Source of the DNA: Methylovirgula ligni
GTDB taxonomy: Bacteria > Pseudomonadota > Alphaproteobacteria > Rhizobiales > Beijerinckiaceae
Assembly: GCF_004135935.1 (NCBI RefSeq)
Contig: NZ_CP025086.1
Coordinates: 2,294,001 to 2,358,000 of the forward strand
Reading direction: 5' to 3'
Length of the DNA: 64,000 bases
Below are positions 28,172-35,033 of this stretch, piece by piece. The position numbers and the translations under genes are program-made. The notes below the pieces were generated by a model that was given only the letters and a program-made list of their open reading frames with translations, did no database searches and had not been told where the DNA came from. Every line of letters starts with the position of its first letter. The stretch's first letter is position 1.

Positions 28172-28540
28172 ATGATGCGCCGACACCTCATTGTGCCTAG
28201 CGTTGTTCTCGCATCTGTCTTCGCATCCGCATCTTGTCTGGGCCAGACGGCGGCCTATGCGCCAATCGAATGTGCGAAGGCGTCAGCGCCGGCCGAGAAG
28301 ACGATCTGCGGAAATTACGCTCTGGGGCAGGATGAATCACGCCTCGCGACGCTTTACGGTCTTCTGACCTCGCTCGTCGCGATGGGACAACGCGGCGACG
28401 TCATGGATGCGCAGCAGCATTGGATTGCCAGCCGAAATGCCTGTGGAACTGATGTCCAATGCCTGGCCCAATCATACAAAGCGCGCATCGGGGACCTCAC
28501 AAAGCAGTTCGACGCGCTGGCCAAGCGAGGTCCATTCTAG
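28172..28540 (+). CDS. LprI/DUF1311-like periplasmic protein
   Basis: A ~122-residue exported protein: signal peptide about residues 1-25, then an LprI-type module with CAKASAPAEKTICGNYALGQ, a helix and WIASRNACGTDVQCLAQSYKARI. Four cysteines spaced as in DUF1311/LprI proteins suggest two disulphides. Mycobacterial LprI inhibits lysozyme, but most family members are uncharacterised, so no function is claimed. Start at ATG 28172 (28175 is an alternative). Confidence 0.78.
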   Translation: MMRRHLIVPSVVLASVFASASCLGQTAAYAPIECAKASAPAEKTICGNYALGQDESRLATLYGLLTSLVAMGQRGDVMDAQQHWIASRNACGTDVQCLAQSYKARIGDLTKQFDALAKRGPF

Positions 28541-28583
28541 GCTGGCAGACATCGCGAACCCGCGCACGAGGATCTTGCGATGA

Positions 28584-28724
28584 TTTTCCGACAGTTCTTC
28601 AATAGCATTTGGCGAGCGCTCGGCAATGGCAGTCCAGGCCGCGCGGGATGCGGGCATCGAATCCGCCTCCCACATCGAGGGTGGTTTCGACGCCTGGAAG
28701 AAGGCCAACAGGCCGTTGCAATAG
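28584..28724 (+). pseudogene. Remnant of a rhodanese-like protein (C-terminal end only)
   Basis: The frame reads FGERSAMAVQAARDAGIES, then HIEGGFDAWKKANRPLQ and a stop. This is the C-terminal part of a rhodanese domain (the RSA...A..L...G segment followed by the GGFDAWK signature). The catalytic Cys loop and all upstream sequence are missing; a stop codon sits at 28581. It is therefore a decayed gene end between the LprI-like gene and ohr. Confidence 0.6.
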
Positions 28725-28831
28725 AAACTGCGATGTCGACGAAGGTATCGCCGCGCGTCTTTCGTAGAAGGGCGTGCCGCCGTCATCCGATTAAAGCGAT
28801 GTAAATTAGCCCCCAACTGAAAGGACATCCC

Positions 28832-29230
28832 ATGACCGCCAAGGTTCTCTTCACCGGCAAGACCCACAATACCAATGGCAAAAATGCCGCGGCGCATAGC
28901 AGCGACGGCTTTCTGGATCTCAAGCTGCCGGCGCCCCACCCGGAGGCTGAGAACCTCTTCGGCGCGGCCTGGTCCGCTTGCTATATGGGCGCGCTCGAAC
29001 TGGCAGCCACGCAAAAGAAGGTCAAGCTCCCGCCCGAAGTGGCGATCGACGCCGAGATCAACCTGAACCATGATGCCAGCAGCGGCTTCTTTCTGACCGC
29101 GCGCCTCGATGTCAGCCTGCCGGGCCTCGACCGCCGGGTCGCGGAGGAACTGATCCACGCGGCGCACGGAATCTGCCCGTATTCCAAGGCCACGCACGGC
29201 AACATCGCCGTCGAGACCAACCTGGTGTGA
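28832..29230 (+). CDS. ohr: Ohr, organic hydroperoxide resistance protein
   Basis: A 132-residue OsmC/Ohr-fold thiol peroxidase that reduces organic hydroperoxides. The two reactive cysteines are visible: Cys50 in FGAAWSACYMGAL and Cys115 in HGICPYSKATHGN, the expected spacing. It is short like Ohr and not OsmC. AAAGGACA precedes the ATG. No ohrR regulator is adjacent. Confidence 0.88.
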   Translation: MTAKVLFTGKTHNTNGKNAAAHSSDGFLDLKLPAPHPEAENLFGAAWSACYMGALELAATQKKVKLPPEVAIDAEINLNHDASSGFFLTARLDVSLPGLDRRVAEELIHAAHGICPYSKATHGNIAVETNLV

Positions 29231-29394
29231 GAGACGCCGGGGCTCTGGCGCGGCTGCGTCGGGGCTCAATGGGTAGGCCGTCTGTACGGCCCGGGCCGAA
29301 TTGGTCTAGTCTCATGGTGGCGAGACATCTCCCGCCCGCTTAAAGCGGCGGACGGTCCACTGCGTACCCTGCTTCTCATCTCCGGAGAACGGCT

Positions 29395-29793
29395 ATGCGA
29401 ATCCCACGATTATTGGCGCTGGCAATTCTTTGTGCGCTTGGCGGCGCGGCATCGGCGGAAACGATCGATGTCTTCGACAACCACGGCGGCAGCGTCGTTG
29501 CTTATGACGCGCACTGGGCGGCACTGGCGGCGCAGGGCGTCAATGTGCGGATAGTCGGCCCGTGCCAATCGGCCTGCACCGTGCTCCTCGGCCATATCCC
29601 GCGCGAGCGGATCTGCGTCACACCGCGCGCCTCCTTCGGCTTTCATCAGGCGCATCTGCCGAGCGCGACGGCGATCCTCTGGAATGCTTACCCGCCCGAT
29701 ATCCGCGCCTGGATCACCCGGCACGGCGGTCTGACGCCGCAATTCATCTGGATGCACGCCCCGGACATTTTCGCCCATTTCCATCGGTGCTGA
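29395..29793 (+). CDS. Secreted protein with a ClpP/COG3904-like core
   Basis: A 132-residue exported protein: signal peptide residues ~1-21 (ALAILCALGGAASA). The mature part has a G-G-S-V strand, then VGPCQSACTVLLGHIPRERI and ASFGFHQAH. That S-A-C-T...G-F-H pattern is seen in uncharacterised ClpP-fold periplasmic proteins (COG3904 type). It is shorter than those and lacks a clear catalytic serine-histidine-aspartate set, so it may be inactive. GGAGA precedes the ATG. Confidence 0.6.
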   Translation: MRIPRLLALAILCALGGAASAETIDVFDNHGGSVVAYDAHWAALAAQGVNVRIVGPCQSACTVLLGHIPRERICVTPRASFGFHQAHLPSATAILWNAYPPDIRAWITRHGGLTPQFIWMHAPDIFAHFHRC

Positions 29794-29945
29794 CCGACGG
29801 CTGTGTTCCGCCCGTCTTTTCCTGCCGTAATTCGCCTTCGCCGCGTCCGCATGCCGCCGTTTCCTAAACGCGCGGGGTTTGTTACCAAGCATATGATTTC
29901 AGTGTTTTGCGTCGGCTTCGGCCCGCCGAGGCGACTTTTTGGGGA

Positions 29946-31361
29946 ATGTCCTTGCGCCCGCTTTTGAAGCCCGTCGAATTTGATGAACCTGTCTCAATTC
30001 CGAAAGAACCTGTGAGAGATTGGGCCTGGGGCGTGGTCACCGGGCATCGGCTAAGGCTCCTGACAAGTCTTTTCCTCATCGTTTTCTGTTCCTCGGTTTG
30101 GTACATCCTCTATCCAGTAGGCGAACTGCCGGCGACCTCGGCCCAGAAGGCCTGGGCCTGGGCGAGCCTGATCTGGCTAAGCGGGATGATCCCCGGCACG
30201 GTGGGTCTGCTGGGCGCCTTCGCCTATCGCCATCCGACCTCATTGGATGATGCGCAGCCGATCAGGCAGCAAATCTGCTGGCGCATCATCACCTCGGGGA
30301 AAAACATCGAGATCGTCCTGCGGACGATCCGCCGTTGCCAGGCGGAGATGAAGCGCACGCCGCTCGCGCCTTATGTCATCGAAGTCGTCATCGACACATG
30401 CCCCAATGTCGCGCTTCTGCCGCAGCGCGATCCCGATGTGCGCGTCATTACCGTTCCGGACGATTATCGCACGCCGAGCGGCTCGCGCTTCAAGGCGCGC
30501 GCACTGCATTACGCTCTGCTGAACTCGCCGATCTCCGACCAAACCTGGATCGTGCATCTCGACGAGGAGACCCAGCCGACTTCCTCGGGCATCAAGGGCA
30601 TCTGCAAATTCATCGGCGAGGCGGAATCGACGGGCCGGCTGAAAATCGGGCAGGGGAGTCTGCTTTATCATCGCGAATGGGAACGCCATCCATTCCTTAC
30701 CCTCGCCGATATCGGACGCACGGGTGATGATTTCGCGCGCTTTCACTTCCAGAACCGGCTGGGCATCACGCTGTTCGGCCTGCATGGCTCCTATATCGTC
30801 GTGCGCAACGACATCGAAAAGGCGACCGGCGGTTTCGATTTCGGCCCGCGCGGGGATATTACCGAGGATGCCTTCTGGGCGATGAAGGCGATGCAACTCG
30901 GCGTCCGCTGCGCCTGGGTCGAGGGCTATCTGGAAGAGCAGTCCTGCATGTCCTTTTCGGACTTTCTGCGTCAGCGGCGCCGATGGTTCCAGGGGCTGGT
31001 GCAGGTGGCGCTCCATGCGCCGGTCGCAATCCGCTGGCGCTTATGCCTGGCGCTCAACACCGTGCTTTGGGGCCTCGCGCCTTTCGCCATGTTCTATACG
31101 CTTGGCAATCTCGCGCATCACGTCTCGATCAGCCCCGTGGTGCGGGTTCTCGCGAGTTATTCCTTCGCCACCTTCGCAACGCTTTACATTACCGGCCTCG
31201 CCGCCAACATGGACGAGCACGGCATCACAAGCTGGTCGCGGCGCGTCTTCCTGACGGCAAAGGTGCTTCTCCTGTTGCCAGTCTTCGCAGCCATGGAAGG
31301 GCTGGGGGTTCTCTGGGCACTGCTCAATCCGGCGCGGGGATTTGAGGTGGTCAAGAAATGA
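29946..31361 (+). CDS. Membrane glycosyltransferase, GT2 fold, Egghead-like
   Basis: A 471-residue inner-membrane enzyme: two N-terminal membrane segments (about 35-60 and 70-100), a GT-A domain and three or four C-terminal membrane helices. Catalytic motifs: VVIDTCPN, the DxD-like WIVHLDEETQPTSS, DITEDAFWAMKAMQLG and RQRRRWFQGL (Q-x-x-R-W). These closely resemble animal Egghead, a beta-1,4-mannosyltransferase, and related bacterial enzymes. Acceptor and sugar are unknown. ATG 29946 is preceded by GGGGA. Confidence 0.8.
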   Translation: MSLRPLLKPVEFDEPVSIPKEPVRDWAWGVVTGHRLRLLTSLFLIVFCSSVWYILYPVGELPATSAQKAWAWASLIWLSGMIPGTVGLLGAFAYRHPTSLDDAQPIRQQICWRIITSGKNIEIVLRTIRRCQAEMKRTPLAPYVIEVVIDTCPNVALLPQRDPDVRVITVPDDYRTPSGSRFKARALHYALLNSPISDQTWIVHLDEETQPTSSGIKGICKFIGEAESTGRLKIGQGSLLYHREWERHPFLTLADIGRTGDDFARFHFQNRLGITLFGLHGSYIVVRNDIEKATGGFDFGPRGDITEDAFWAMKAMQLGVRCAWVEGYLEEQSCMSFSDFLRQRRRWFQGLVQVALHAPVAIRWRLCLALNTVLWGLAPFAMFYTLGNLAHHVSISPVVRVLASYSFATFATLYITGLAANMDEHGITSWSRRVFLTAKVLLLLPVFAAMEGLGVLWALLNPARGFEVVKK

Positions 31362-31508
31362 TCCCGGGCATCTGCCGTGACTCATATTTGTTTCTCGGCT
31401 AGGATGCTCGCCCGGTAGTCGAATGGGAATTTGACAGCGATCGAATTCCTAGGCCGTCCTTGGGCGGCTGCGCGCAAGCGACCATAACCGTGCCCCAGTG
31501 GCGAAGAG

Positions 31509-31718
31509 ATGGATATGGGAGACGAGTTCACAACGCCGCGCGAGATCGCTGAACTCAACATCGAGCATTTCAGCCGTCTTCTACAGACACCGCTCGACGA
31601 CCAGACTCGGCAAACCGTGGAAAGACTTCTCGCGGAAGAAAAAGCCAGGCTGGCGGGCCTCCCCGACCCGAAACATCCGGCGGCTGAAGGTCCGAGTATC
31701 CCCGCAGATAAGTCCTGA
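31509..31718 (+). CDS. Small conserved hypothetical protein
   Basis: A 69-residue acidic-to-neutral protein with one predicted helix (REIAELNIEHFSRLLQTPL) and a second (RQTVERLLAEEKARL), then a Pro-rich tail. GAAGAG directly precedes the ATG at 31509. Short proteins of this layout are frequent in Rhizobiales, but no function is known to me. Confidence 0.65.
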   Translation: MDMGDEFTTPREIAELNIEHFSRLLQTPLDDQTRQTVERLLAEEKARLAGLPDPKHPAAEGPSIPADKS

Positions 31719-31764
31719 GCGTCTCCAGCCCGCCTGCCGGTTTGGCGTTGGAAATCCTCAAAAA

Positions 31765-31778
31765 TTGACTTCGATCAA
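31765..31778. promoter_or_regulatory. FNR/FixK-type box
   Basis: TTGACTTCGATCAA matches the TTGA-N6-TCAA consensus of FNR/FixK/CRP-family oxygen regulators. It lies 155 bases before the gene at 31933. Such a site near -41.5 would place a transcript start near 31813. A match this short can occur by chance. Confidence 0.4.
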
Positions 31779-31882
31779 CGCCCGGTTGCGGCGATCCCGC
31801 CAAATTTACCTTCATTGAGTGGCGTCGAAGGCCGGCGCACAAAAGCGTTTCGCCTCACGCCAAGAACAATAGGTGGATTGCA

Positions 31883-31901
31883 GCCTGCCGTTTGGGCAGG
31901 C
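31883..31901 (+). other. 5' UTR hairpin before the gene at 31933
   Basis: GCCTGCC-gtttg-GGCAGGC forms a perfect seven-pair stem 31 bases upstream of the start codon. No T-run follows. It may affect RNA stability or translation, or be a weak attenuator. Confidence 0.4.
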
Positions 31902-31932
31902 ATCTGCGCCACGCAGGGGAAGTTTCGATCCA

Positions 31933-32169
31933 ATGGATTGGCAACCTATCGATAAAGCGCCTTTCGATCAGGACCTCGAGGTCGGCGTGATCGAGGCCGG
32001 GGAGGCTTATGCCCTGGCTTTCCCGTGCCGCCGCGCCGGGAGCGGATGGGCGAATGTGCTGACGCACGAATCCGTTCCCGTGCATCCGAGTCATTGGCGA
32101 TATTGGCAAGGCGCAAAATGGCCGCCAAACGGCAAGACGGCCGAGGCGCAGACTTACAGGGATGTCTGA
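31933..32169 (+). CDS. Small conserved hypothetical protein (WQPIDxAPxD type)
   Basis: A 78-residue soluble protein beginning MDWQPIDKAPFDQDLEVGVI, followed by ALAFPCRRAGSGWANV and PVHPSHWRYWQGAKW. This WQPI...APFD...HWR...W pattern is a recurrent small family in Rhizobiales and their phages; its function is not known. I start at 31933 because upstream in-frame sequence is atypical. The 3' end overlaps the convergent demethylase gene by 16 bases. Confidence 0.72.
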   Translation: MDWQPIDKAPFDQDLEVGVIEAGEAYALAFPCRRAGSGWANVLTHESVPVHPSHWRYWQGAKWPPNGKTAEAQTYRDV

Positions 32170-33209
32170 TCCGGCTGGCAGCCTTTTGCGAGTGGAGCGC
32201 CGTCGTCGAAGGGCGCGAGATAATCGATAACCATCTGCCGGAAGCGGGTCAGGCCCTTGTAGGTTTCGAGTTCCGGCGGCAGGTCGCGCAGCACGCGATG
32301 CAGGCGCTTGCGCCATTTCTCAACCCGTGCGAGTTCGTCTACGCTCGCGAGGTAGCAACGAATCCCGAACAGGATCGCATTGGAGCGCGGCAGACGGAAC
32401 AGCGTCTGCAATTCGACGCGCAAATGCACCTTCTGCGCGACATTCTCGGGGGTGACGGTGAGACGATCCGGCCCCCAGACGGGATAGTTCTCGGGGCTCG
32501 TGTCGAGCCGTGGATTGATCGTCATCGTCCAGTTCAGCCGGCGGACCGGCTGCGCCTGCTGCAGACGCAGAAGGAACTTGAGCGCCCTGTCGAAGACGCC
32601 GATCTGATGCGCCAGCGGCACCGGACCGTGCCACTCGTGGAAGCTCATGCCGACATCGAATTCGAGCGACCAGTCAGCCTGCGTCGTCACCATGCCGCCA
32701 TCTACGAAGAGGTTATCGTTGCGCTGGTCCTGGAGCGTGAAATCGCCTTGCGCCTGGCGGGTGATATATTCAAACGGCGGGTAGGGAAGCGTCGCGGCGT
32801 CGCCGAACGTGAACTTGTCCTCGATGCCGAGCAGCCGGTTTTGCCATGTCCAGGTGGAACCGTTCTTGGAGAGCGAAAAATGCTCCGGGTAATCCCGCGC
32901 GAAGCTCTCCATGATGAGTTCGAGCGTGTCCCATTGCGCCGTCATCATATGCGGCAGCACTTTGCAGCGGCCGGGATCGAGCGCCAGCACGCGCGCCCGC
33001 TCGCGGCATTCCGCGACATAATGTTCGTCGACGTCGAACGCATGCAGATAGACCGGCGAGGGGCCGACGGGAACATGCGGCTCGATATTGACCGAATACA
33101 TGTAGGCGTCTTCGCCGAAGGGAAACGGGAAGCGCAGAATGGCCGCGTCGCTGTTGCGATAGGTGAAGTCGTCGTGGAACGTTTCGGTGGGTTTGAAGAC
33201 TATCGTCAT
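32154..33209 (-). CDS. Haem-dependent oxidative N-demethylase catalytic subunit (DUF3445)
   Basis: A 351-residue protein of the DUF3445 family, the PAS-fold haem subunit of oxidative N-demethylases that convert secondary amines such as dimethylamine to the primary amine plus formaldehyde. Family traits seen: TYRNSDAAILRFPFPFGEDA at the start, LHAFDVDEHYVAECRERARV, the WTWQNRLLGIEDKF segment, and FRLPRSNAILFGIRCYLAS near the end. Length is normal. Start ATG 33209 follows GAGGAA; 33224 is an alternative. It is the third gene of a leftward operon with its reductase. Confidence 0.85.
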   Translation of the reverse strand: MTIVFKPTETFHDDFTYRNSDAAILRFPFPFGEDAYMYSVNIEPHVPVGPSPVYLHAFDVDEHYVAECRERARVLALDPGRCKVLPHMMTAQWDTLELIMESFARDYPEHFSLSKNGSTWTWQNRLLGIEDKFTFGDAATLPYPPFEYITRQAQGDFTLQDQRNDNLFVDGGMVTTQADWSLEFDVGMSFHEWHGPVPLAHQIGVFDRALKFLLRLQQAQPVRRLNWTMTINPRLDTSPENYPVWGPDRLTVTPENVAQKVHLRVELQTLFRLPRSNAILFGIRCYLASVDELARVEKWRKRLHRVLRDLPPELETYKGLTRFRQMVIDYLAPFDDGAPLAKGCQPDQTSL

Positions 33210-33254
33210 TGATTCCTCGTGCATCGGGTTTGGCGGCCTGCCGATGAGGCCGGG

Positions 33255-34208
33255 TCAGAGATCGAGGACGATGCGATCTCCCTTCGCGCGCGAGACGCAG
33301 ATGATCATGGAGCGGTTTTCCGCATGCTCGGCGGCATTGAGATAATGGTCGCGGTGTTCCGGCTCGCCTTCGATAACGTCCGTCTGGCATTGGCCGCAGG
33401 CGCCCCCACGGCAAAGGCAGGGCGGCTCAAGACCCGCGGCCTCGATTGCTTCGAGCAGGGTCTGATCTTCGGGCACATGGATTTCAAGGCCACTGCGCTC
33501 GAGGATCGCGACAAAGGGCGCGCCGCCCGCATGGGCGCCGCCAAAGGACTCGGAATGGAGCTTTGAGCCCGGCCAGCCGTGCGAGCGCGCGGCCGCCAGC
33601 ACCATATTCATGAGCCCTTCCGGACCGCAGACGTAAAGATGCGTGCCCAGCGGCTGCTTCCGCAGCATATCGATGAGATCGAACTGCGCGAGCTCGGGGT
33701 GAAGATGGATTTTCCCGGCATCGTATCCACGCAGCGCCCGTTCGAACGTCTCGGTTTCTTCAACCCGGCAGAAATGGTGCAGTTCGAAAGGCGCGGGCGT
33801 CGTTTTCAAATAGGCGAGATAGCCGAGAAATGGCGTGATTCCGATGCCGCCGCTGATCAGCAGATGTTTGCGCGCGACGTGCGAAATCGGAAACAGATTG
33901 CCGGGGAAGTCGGCCTCGACGATCGCTCCGGCATCGACGTGATCGTGGAGAAAGGCCGAGCCGCCGCGCGAATGCGCCACGCGGCGCACGATGATCTCGT
34001 AGGCGCTGTTGTCCGGTGCCGTCGCGGCGATGGAATAGGCGTTGCGGAATTTCTTCTGGCCCTCTTTCAGCAGCAGGCGCAGATGCGCGCCGGCGCCGAT
34101 TGAGGGCAGCGGCGCACGGTCGGCCGATTCGAGGACGAAGCGCTTCAGGAGCGGCGCAATCATCTCCGCTTCGCGCACGCGCAACGTCAGCGTGGCTGTA
34201 CCGCTCAT
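33255..34208 (-). CDS. Flavin/2Fe-2S oxidoreductase of the N-demethylase (VanB/PDR type)
   Basis: A 317-residue electron-transfer protein. The flavin domain has FRNAYSIAATAPDN and the pyridine-nucleotide domain has LISGGIGITPFLGYL and YVCGPEGLMN. A plant-type ferredoxin at the C-terminus has CLCRGGACGQC plus a final Cys in MIICVSRAKG as 2Fe-2S ligands. This layout matches phthalate-dioxygenase-reductase/VanB enzymes and the reductase subunit of haem N-demethylases. It overlaps the upstream gene by four bases (ATGA). Electrons probably flow NAD(P)H to flavin to 2Fe-2S to haem. Confidence 0.88.
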   Translation of the reverse strand: MSGTATLTLRVREAEMIAPLLKRFVLESADRAPLPSIGAGAHLRLLLKEGQKKFRNAYSIAATAPDNSAYEIIVRRVAHSRGGSAFLHDHVDAGAIVEADFPGNLFPISHVARKHLLISGGIGITPFLGYLAYLKTTPAPFELHHFCRVEETETFERALRGYDAGKIHLHPELAQFDLIDMLRKQPLGTHLYVCGPEGLMNMVLAAARSHGWPGSKLHSESFGGAHAGGAPFVAILERSGLEIHVPEDQTLLEAIEAAGLEPPCLCRGGACGQCQTDVIEGEPEHRDHYLNAAEHAENRSMIICVSRAKGDRIVLDL

Positions 34209-34789
34209 GGATAGGCCTCTTCAATCGGGGGAAGCGCGCCGGGAAGCTCGGCATCGACCTGGACGCCCATGAAAGCGGCGAGACGCTGCGAGAAGTGATC
34301 GCGGACCTGCAATTGCGCCCCGCAGCCGCTGCACACCGCGATATTGGTGCTCACATTTTCGGTGAAGGTCCGGCAATGGACGCAATAGACGCGCCGGCGC
34401 TCCGATCCTTGCTGCGTCAGATGGTATTCGTCGCGGTCCATGCCTTTGCCGCGCGCCAACCCGGCAACATCCCAGATGAAGGACTCCCTGCCGATCGCAT
34501 AAAGGTGCAGTCCGACAAATTCACGCTCCAGCCGATAGGCGAGATGGTCGAGAAGATGCGGCGCGGCGCGGTAATGATAGGTCGGGATGCCGTGATTCAC
34601 CCGCTGCAGGCCAAGCGAGCGGCTGTCGGGGACGATGGCCCAGAATTCGATCGGCGCGTCCGGCCATGCGGGGGGCGACAAGTTCGGCAGCGCCTCCAGA
34701 TGTTCGGCGATGATCAAGTGGGCGCGCGCGACCGGCACGAGTTCGAAAGGCTTGTATGTTGGTCGGCTGGGGATAGTCGGACTCGGCAT
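34205..34789 (-). CDS. dmmA: DmmA-like subunit with zinc ribbon
   Basis: A 194-residue protein. The N-terminal domain (about 1-120) begins MPSPTIPSRPTYKPFELVPV and contains HYRAAPHLLDHLAYRLEREF. The C-terminal domain has a zinc ribbon, YCVHCRTF...CSGCGAQ. This is the small subunit of dimethylamine monooxygenase-type complexes named DmmA. I chose ATG 34789 because GGAGAATG lies upstream; 34822 is in frame but weaker. First gene of the leftward operon; it faces the palindrome-bearing promoter. Confidence 0.78.
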   Translation of the reverse strand: MPSPTIPSRPTYKPFELVPVARAHLIIAEHLEALPNLSPPAWPDAPIEFWAIVPDSRSLGLQRVNHGIPTYHYRAAPHLLDHLAYRLEREFVGLHLYAIGRESFIWDVAGLARGKGMDRDEYHLTQQGSERRRVYCVHCRTFTENVSTNIAVCSGCGAQLQVRDHFSQRLAAFMGVQVDAELPGALPPIEEAYP

Positions 34790-34887
34790 TTCGACATTCT
34801 CCGCCGCGTCCTCGCGGCACAACCCCTTGCGTGAGCAAGTGTTTTCGTTTGGTAGCGGAAGTTAAGTCTGGCCGGCAGCGCAAGTCC

Positions 34888-34907
34888 ATGATGCCAACTG
34901 GCATCAT
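34888..34907. promoter_or_regulatory. 20-bp perfect palindrome, candidate LuxR-type operator
   Basis: ATGATGCCAACTGGCATCAT: nine-base arms with a two-base centre. It lies between the divergent demethylase operon and the permease/T-protein operon, and its last base is the first base of a TTGACA -35 box. LuxR-family activators bind 20-bp dyads centred near -42.5; this one is centred about 44 bases before the predicted start site. The LuxR-type gene at 37971 is the natural candidate. Confidence 0.6.
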
Positions 34908-34935
34908 TGACAGTTTTCCTCCTGAGAAAATTAAT
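34907..34935 (+). promoter_or_regulatory. Sigma-70-like promoter for the permease/T-protein operon
   Basis: TTGACA at 34907-34912, a 17-base spacer, then ATTAAT at 34930-34935 (four of six consensus bases). It lies 98 bases before the permease start and adjoins the palindrome. Confidence 0.55.
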
Positions 34936-35033
34936 GTTCATCGCAAAACCAATTAATGCCGCAAAGCGGGACTCTGGACGAAGCGCCTTTGAGCCAGGCG
35001 TGCCGGTGCCGCCTGCGGCCGAAGGAGCGCGCG

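Noticed and set aside
28580-28804. 74-codon frame between the LprI-like gene and ohr
   Set aside because: The rhodanese remnant is in another frame of the same bases and explains the sequence better.
31440-31470. CCTTGGGCG, a nine-base match to the 3' end of tRNA-Glu, as an attachment-site repeat
   Set aside because: Too short, and no integrase lies between it and the tRNA.
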